NCBI GenBank assembly: GCA_049487715.1
Contig: CP150546.1
Location: forward strand, 682,001 to 746,000
DNA from: Pycnococcus provasolii
Taxonomy: Eukaryota > Chlorophyta > Pseudoscourfieldiophyceae > Pseudoscourfieldiales
Reading direction: 5' to 3'
DNA length: 64,000 nt
The notes under the pieces were generated by a model, which ran no database searches, was not told where the DNA came from, and was given only the letters and a program-made list of their open reading frames with translations. Positions 60,585 to 64,000 of this stretch are shown here, one piece after another; positions within the stretch are counted from its first letter, which is position 1; every line of letters starts with the position of its first letter. A program made the position numbers and the translations under genes.

Positions 60585-61862
60585 TCAAAAAAAGCGGCGA
60601 CCGAAGCCACGGCGGCCACCGAAGAAACCACCAGGCCCTCCGAATCCACCTCCCATGGGACCGTAGCCGTATCCACGATTCCCACCGCCTAACATGTTAT
60701 ACAGCATCATCATCGTGTACGGGGACAGGCCAAAGTACTGAGATCCGACAAACATCGCGCCAAGTAAAAGTAGCGTGCTCATGCTAAAGAGTCCTCCGCC
60801 GCCGCCACCGTATCCGCCCCCGCCACCGCCATATCCATAGCCGTCGTAGTATCCACCGCCGCCGGAAAAGAAAAACCATCGCACGACCAGGAATGCCGCC
60901 ACGCCGCCAACTCCTTGCACGACAAGCTTGCCTCGTGGACTCAGGTCGTGACGCCACCACTGTGCAAGAAGCTGTGGCTGAAGTTCGCGTGGGAACGTAC
61001 GCGTGACGTCGCCAATCGCGTCGGCGACCGCGGGATACTTGATCACGCGGTAAACAAGGCTACCAATAAGAAGCCACGTGGTGAGCGACCAACCGAAAAT
61101 TCCGCCTCCTCCTCCTCCACCGCCTCCTCCAACTCCTGCTCCTCCCGCTGACATACCGCCGCCTCCCGCGGGTGCGAACATACGCCTTGCCAGCATATAT
61201 ACAACCAAGCCGCCTACACCTTTGGCGATGAGCTTTTGCTGGTCGGTCAAGCTGTCCCACATTGCCGCCAGCCCTCCGGGCATACTGGCGGCCGCGAAAG
61301 CCTCCTCTGCCTTTCGTCGTGCGGCGTTCAACGCGTCGCGTGCGCGATCAGTGAACGACGCTGACGCCGCCGACGCCGACGCTCGTCCTGCTTGCGACGA
61401 CGTCGGCGGCGGTTGTCTTGGCGGCGGTGCGGACGACGTCCTCGCCGACGATGTGGACGACGACGTACTGTTGGCGTTCCTGCGTGCTTCCGCGAGCTGC
61501 TCGGCGACGCCCTCGTTGGAGGGGTCAAGTTCGCATGCCTTCTCAAGCGCCTCGATGCCTCTCCTCTTGTCTGCCGCTACGTTCGTCCGAAGCAGGCAGG
61601 ACGCTAAACGCTGGTAAGCCTTGGACCACGACGGCCGCAGGCTCACAGCCGCCTTGGCATCGAGTAGAGCCTCGGACACCCGGTTGAGTTGCAGTCGGCA
61701 TGCGCACCGGTTGGAGTGCAGGATGGCGAGCAGTTCCTTGTTGGAGGACGACGACGTGTCCTGCGCGACTAGGTCGAACGCGGACGAGTACGCCTGCTCC
61801 GCCTCGACGTACTTGCCCTGCGAGTACAGCTCCGCACCGCGCGCCTTCACCTCGGCCGCCAT
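60585..61862 (-). CDS. TPR-domain, Gly-rich membrane protein with duplicated module
   Basis: A 425-residue protein from ATG 61862 (MAAEVKARG). An N-terminal three-TPR domain (residues about 1-120), AELYSQGKYVEAEQAYSSAF and ILHSNRCACRLQLNRVSEAL, is of the kind that binds Hsp70/Hsp90 tails. A Ser/Ala/Pro linker follows. The C-terminal half has four hydrophobic segments in two copies of one module: KLIAKGVGGLVVYMLARRMF then a Gly run then TTWLLIGSLVYRV, and KLVVQGVGGVAAFLVVRWFF then a Gly run then MSTLLLLGAMFVG. It ends in a Gly/Tyr/Arg-rich tail finishing RRGFGRRFF. A membrane-bound co-chaperone or import receptor is the best guess. The frame above 61862 runs into telomere-like repeats and lacks an ATG. 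Confidence 0.65.
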   Translation of the reverse strand: MAAEVKARGAELYSQGKYVEAEQAYSSAFDLVAQDTSSSSNKELLAILHSNRCACRLQLNRVSEALLDAKAAVSLRPSWSKAYQRLASCLLRTNVAADKRRGIEALEKACELDPSNEGVAEQLAEARRNANSTSSSTSSARTSSAPPPRQPPPTSSQAGRASASAASASFTDRARDALNAARRKAEEAFAAASMPGGLAAMWDSLTDQQKLIAKGVGGLVVYMLARRMFAPAGGGGMSAGGAGVGGGGGGGGGGIFGWSLTTWLLIGSLVYRVIKYPAVADAIGDVTRTFPRELQPQLLAQWWRHDLSPRGKLVVQGVGGVAAFLVVRWFFFSGGGGYYDGYGYGGGGGGYGGGGGGLFSMSTLLLLGAMFVGSQYFGLSPYTMMMLYNMLGGGNRGYGYGPMGGGFGGPGGFFGGRRGFGRRFF

Positions 61863-61910
61863 GCCGACGGATAAATGGACCCACAAAAAACACAGGGGAG
61901 GAAATGAAAC

Positions 61911-61956
61911 CCCGAACCCGAAACCCGAAACCCGAAACCCTAACCCTAAACCCGAA
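61911..61956 (-). repeat. degenerate telomere-like repeat (TTTCGGG/TTAGGG) in gene leader
   Basis: On the plus strand seven units of CCCGAA, CCCGAAA, CCCTAA or CCCTAAA follow each other. On the gene's strand these read TTCGGG, TTTCGGG, TTAGGG and TTTAGGG. The array lies about 50 bases upstream of the TPR-gene ATG. Confidence 0.9.
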
Positions 61957-62137
61957 CCCCACCCCTCCTCCCTCGTTTTTGTCAGTCCGTCGTCACACAC
62001 AACTTCCACTTCCACCACATGTCAACGTTATGTTATGTATGGAGCAATGGAAAAGACTTGGTTTGGGGAATTACACGTTTGACTATGCATTGTGTAGTAT
62101 GTACTCATGATCACAGAAGCAAGCTAGAAGGAAACCT

Positions 62138-63523
62138 CTAAAGGCTTGCGAGCACCTTGTCCGCAGCCTTGAGTGTGAACTCGATGTCCTCGTCCGTGTG
62201 CGCCATGGACATGAAGCCAGCCTCGTACGACGAGGGCGCGAGGTACACGCCCTCCTCAAGCATGCCGCGGTGCCACTTGGCGAACTTCGCCGTGTCCGTC
62301 TTCTCGGCATCCTGGAAGCAGTTCACCGGTCCCTCGCAGAAGAAAAATCCGAACATGCCGCTGATGGAGCCACCTGTCATTGCGTGGCCGTGCTTCTTCC
62401 CGAGCTCGAGGATGCCCTCGACGAGCTTCTTTGTCTGGCGGTCCATGTGCTTGTATCCCGCGCGGTCGTCGCGTCTGAGAATCTCGAGCGTCTTGAGTCC
62501 CGCCGTCATCGCGAGCGGGTTTCCGCTGAGCGTTCCTGCCTGGTACATCGGGCCCGCGGGCGCCACCACGTCCATGATCTCGCGCTTGCCGCCGTACGCG
62601 CCGACGGGAAGGCCGCCGCCAATCACCTTGCCCATGGTGGTCATGTCAGGGGTGACTCCAAAGTGCTCCTGCGCACCGCCGTAGCTGATGCGGAATCCCG
62701 TCATCACCTCGTCGAAGCACAGCACGGCGCCGTCCTCCTCGGTGATCTCACGGAGCGCCTGCAGGAACTCCTTCGTCGGCGGGATGAAGCCGCTGTTTCC
62801 CACAACCGGCTCGATGAACACGCCGGCGATCTCGCCCTTGTTCGCCTTGAAGATCTCGCGCACGCTCTCGATGTCGTTGTACGTCGCGCACAGCGTGGGC
62901 GCGGTACTTGCCGACGGCACGCCGGGGCTGTCGGGCAGTCCAAGCGTCGCCACGCCGCTGCCAGCCTGCACGAGGAAGCTGTCGGCGTGTCCGTGGTAGC
63001 ATCCAACAAACTTGAGCACCTTCTCGCGTCCGGTGTAAGCGCGCATGGTGCGCAGCGCGGAGAGGCACGCCTCCGTTCCGCTGTTGCAGAAGCGCACCAT
63101 CTCCACCGAGGGCACGGCGTCGATGACCGCCTTGGCGAGCTCGTTCTCGAGCGCGCACGGTGCGCCGAAGCTGGTTCCCTTGGCCAACTGCGCGATGAGC
63201 GCCTCGTTCACCTCGTCGCTGGCGTGTCCGACAATCGCCGGTCCCCACGAGCCGACGTAGTCGACGTACTTGTTACCGTCCACGTCGAAGGCGTAGGCAC
63301 CCTTCACCTTGTCGAAGACGATCGGTCCTCCGCCGACGCTCTTGAATGCGCGCACGGGGCTGTTCACACCACCGGGGAGGAGGTCCTGCGCCTCCTTCAT
63401 TATTTCCGCAGACTTGGTGACCGTGTGCTTGGAGGTTGTGGTAGCAGCCTGGCAGCGCGTGGAGCGCATGGATGCGCGCGAGTGCGAGGGAGCACGCGCC
63501 GTTTTCACCTGGGACATCATCAT
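62138..63523 (-). CDS. GSA: glutamate-1-semialdehyde 2,1-aminomutase, plastid precursor
   Basis: A 461-residue PLP enzyme that converts glutamate-1-semialdehyde to 5-aminolevulinate, the first committed precursor of chlorophyll and haem in plastids. ATG 63523 gives [20 protein letters not shown], a Ser/Arg-rich transit peptide, and the mature part begins near [20 protein letters not shown]. Family signatures are intact: [63 protein letters not shown], the PLP lysine K299 in [19 protein letters not shown] and [11 protein letters not shown]. Length and order match plant and cyanobacterial enzymes. The open frame continues above the ATG into leader sequence. In plants the gene is called GSA; bacterial hemL is the ortholog. 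Confidence 0.96.
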   Translation of the reverse strand: MMMSQVKTARAPSHSRASMRSTRCQAATTTSKHTVTKSAEIMKEAQDLLPGGVNSPVRAFKSVGGGPIVFDKVKGAYAFDVDGNKYVDYVGSWGPAIVGHASDEVNEALIAQLAKGTSFGAPCALENELAKAVIDAVPSVEMVRFCNSGTEACLSALRTMRAYTGREKVLKFVGCYHGHADSFLVQAGSGVATLGLPDSPGVPSASTAPTLCATYNDIESVREIFKANKGEIAGVFIEPVVGNSGFIPPTKEFLQALREITEEDGAVLCFDEVMTGFRISYGGAQEHFGVTPDMTTMGKVIGGGLPVGAYGGKREIMDVVAPAGPMYQAGTLSGNPLAMTAGLKTLEILRRDDRAGYKHMDRQTKKLVEGILELGKKHGHAMTGGSISGMFGFFFCEGPVNCFQDAEKTDTAKFAKWHRGMLEEGVYLAPSSYEAGFMSMAHTDEDIEFTLKAADKVLASL

Positions 63524-64000
63524 GTTGCGTTGCGTGTGGTATAATATGGCGGCGATTATATGGGGGAGAATGGGAGGTGGAAGGTGACGTTCCCCCTGAA
63601 AAAAATCCCGAATGGGTGACAAAATCCAAAGATGGATTGAATAGCGATTCCGAGTTGTGCGCAGATTCACGGGGATCCCTCCTGATCCCTCCCTCCCTGA
63701 GTCCCTCCCTGATTCCCTGAGGCCTGTTCCTGTTCGGGTTTGGTTTCCCTGATTCATTTTTGGCATCTGTTTCGGGGTTACATCTGTTTCGGGGTTCCCA
63801 TTGCAATTGCCCCCTCGAGCTTGTACCTATGCTGTTCCCCTTACACTTAAGTGTTGCTGCGTTCCATCCTGGATGTTGCGTGACTCCTCCTGCTCCTGCT
63901 CATGCTCATGCAGGCTCCAAGATGATACATACATGTCCGCTTGGCACCTGCCTGCCTGTGTGTGTGTGTGTGTGTGTGAATCTGCCTGTGCGCTCCCGGG
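63524..64000. other. promoter region of the GSA gene and right edge
   Basis: It holds repeats of TCCCTCCCTGA at about 63678-63715, CATCTGTTTCGGGGTT twice at 63764-63796 (a telomere-like variant also seen before polyphosphate kinase), TCCTGCTCCTGCTCATGCTCATG near 63889-63911 and a (TG) run at 63957-63978. No gene is recognised before the edge. Confidence 0.45.

Noticed and set aside
63957-63978. TG dinucleotide run
   Set aside because: It is an ordinary microsatellite with no sign of function.
1-64000. tRNA genes, rRNA genes, CRISPR arrays and complete transposons
   Set aside because: I looked for tRNA T-loop patterns, regularly spaced direct repeats and terminal inverted repeats flanking transposase-like frames, and found none I could support by eye.

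Overview
This window is nuclear DNA of a eukaryote with a compact, intron-poor genome, most likely a unicellular green alga of the prasinophyte or early chlorophyte type. The evidence is the gene content: a plastid-type glutamate-1-semialdehyde aminotransferase, a LETM1-like protein with a transit-peptide-like N-terminus, a B-box protein with a CCT-like C-terminus (CONSTANS style), a plant-type GH127 enzyme, a myristoylated EF-hand protein and a two-domain eukaryotic diphthine-ammonia ligase. Genes lie on both strands, are separated by 50 bp to 1.6 kb, and show no operon structure. Most are one uninterrupted reading frame. I can support only two spliceosomal introns, one at the left edge and one behind the signal peptide of the giant gene. 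Coding sequence is GC-rich and full of triplet-repeat runs of Asp, Glu, Ser, Gly, Pro, Gln and Ala. No tRNA, rRNA, CRISPR array or complete transposon was seen.

Layout. 1-9 kb: 5' end of an unknown gene, a membrane-anchored GH127 beta-L-arabinofuranosidase-like enzyme, an unknown gene with an apparent frameshift, a flavin monooxygenase and an acidic hypothetical protein. 9-16 kb: a receptor-like surface protein with three LamG-like modules, four fibronectin-II-like modules, TRDERAA linker repeats and one membrane span. 16-39 kb: an LVIVD-repeat protein, an EF-hand/TPR protein, an Sfi1-like protein, a JMJD6-like JmjC oxygenase, a GT29 sialyltransferase-like enzyme, a small membrane protein followed by a truncated 2OG-oxygenase fragment, a B-box/CCT protein, DPH6, a helical-repeat protein and the LETM1-like protein. 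39-52 kb: a 12.6-kb gene for a roughly 4,066-residue secreted protein with LamG, IPT, filamin-like and Kelch modules. 53-64 kb: a divergent homeodomain-like protein, cob(I)alamin adenosyltransferase, a METTL21-like methyltransferase, polyphosphate kinase 1, a TPR/Gly-rich membrane protein and glutamate-1-semialdehyde aminotransferase.

Themes. The two large modular genes, with the GH127 and GT29 enzymes, suggest investment in the cell surface and in glycan handling. The adenosyltransferase implies adenosylcobalamin use, and the aminotransferase starts plastid tetrapyrrole synthesis. The most unusual feature of the non-coding DNA is telomere-like TTAGGG, or its TCGGGGTTA variant, just upstream of many starts. 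It reaches eight perfect TTAGGG copies between one divergent gene pair. A 78-bp near-exact copy of the JmjC active-site segment lies 14 kb from its parent gene.
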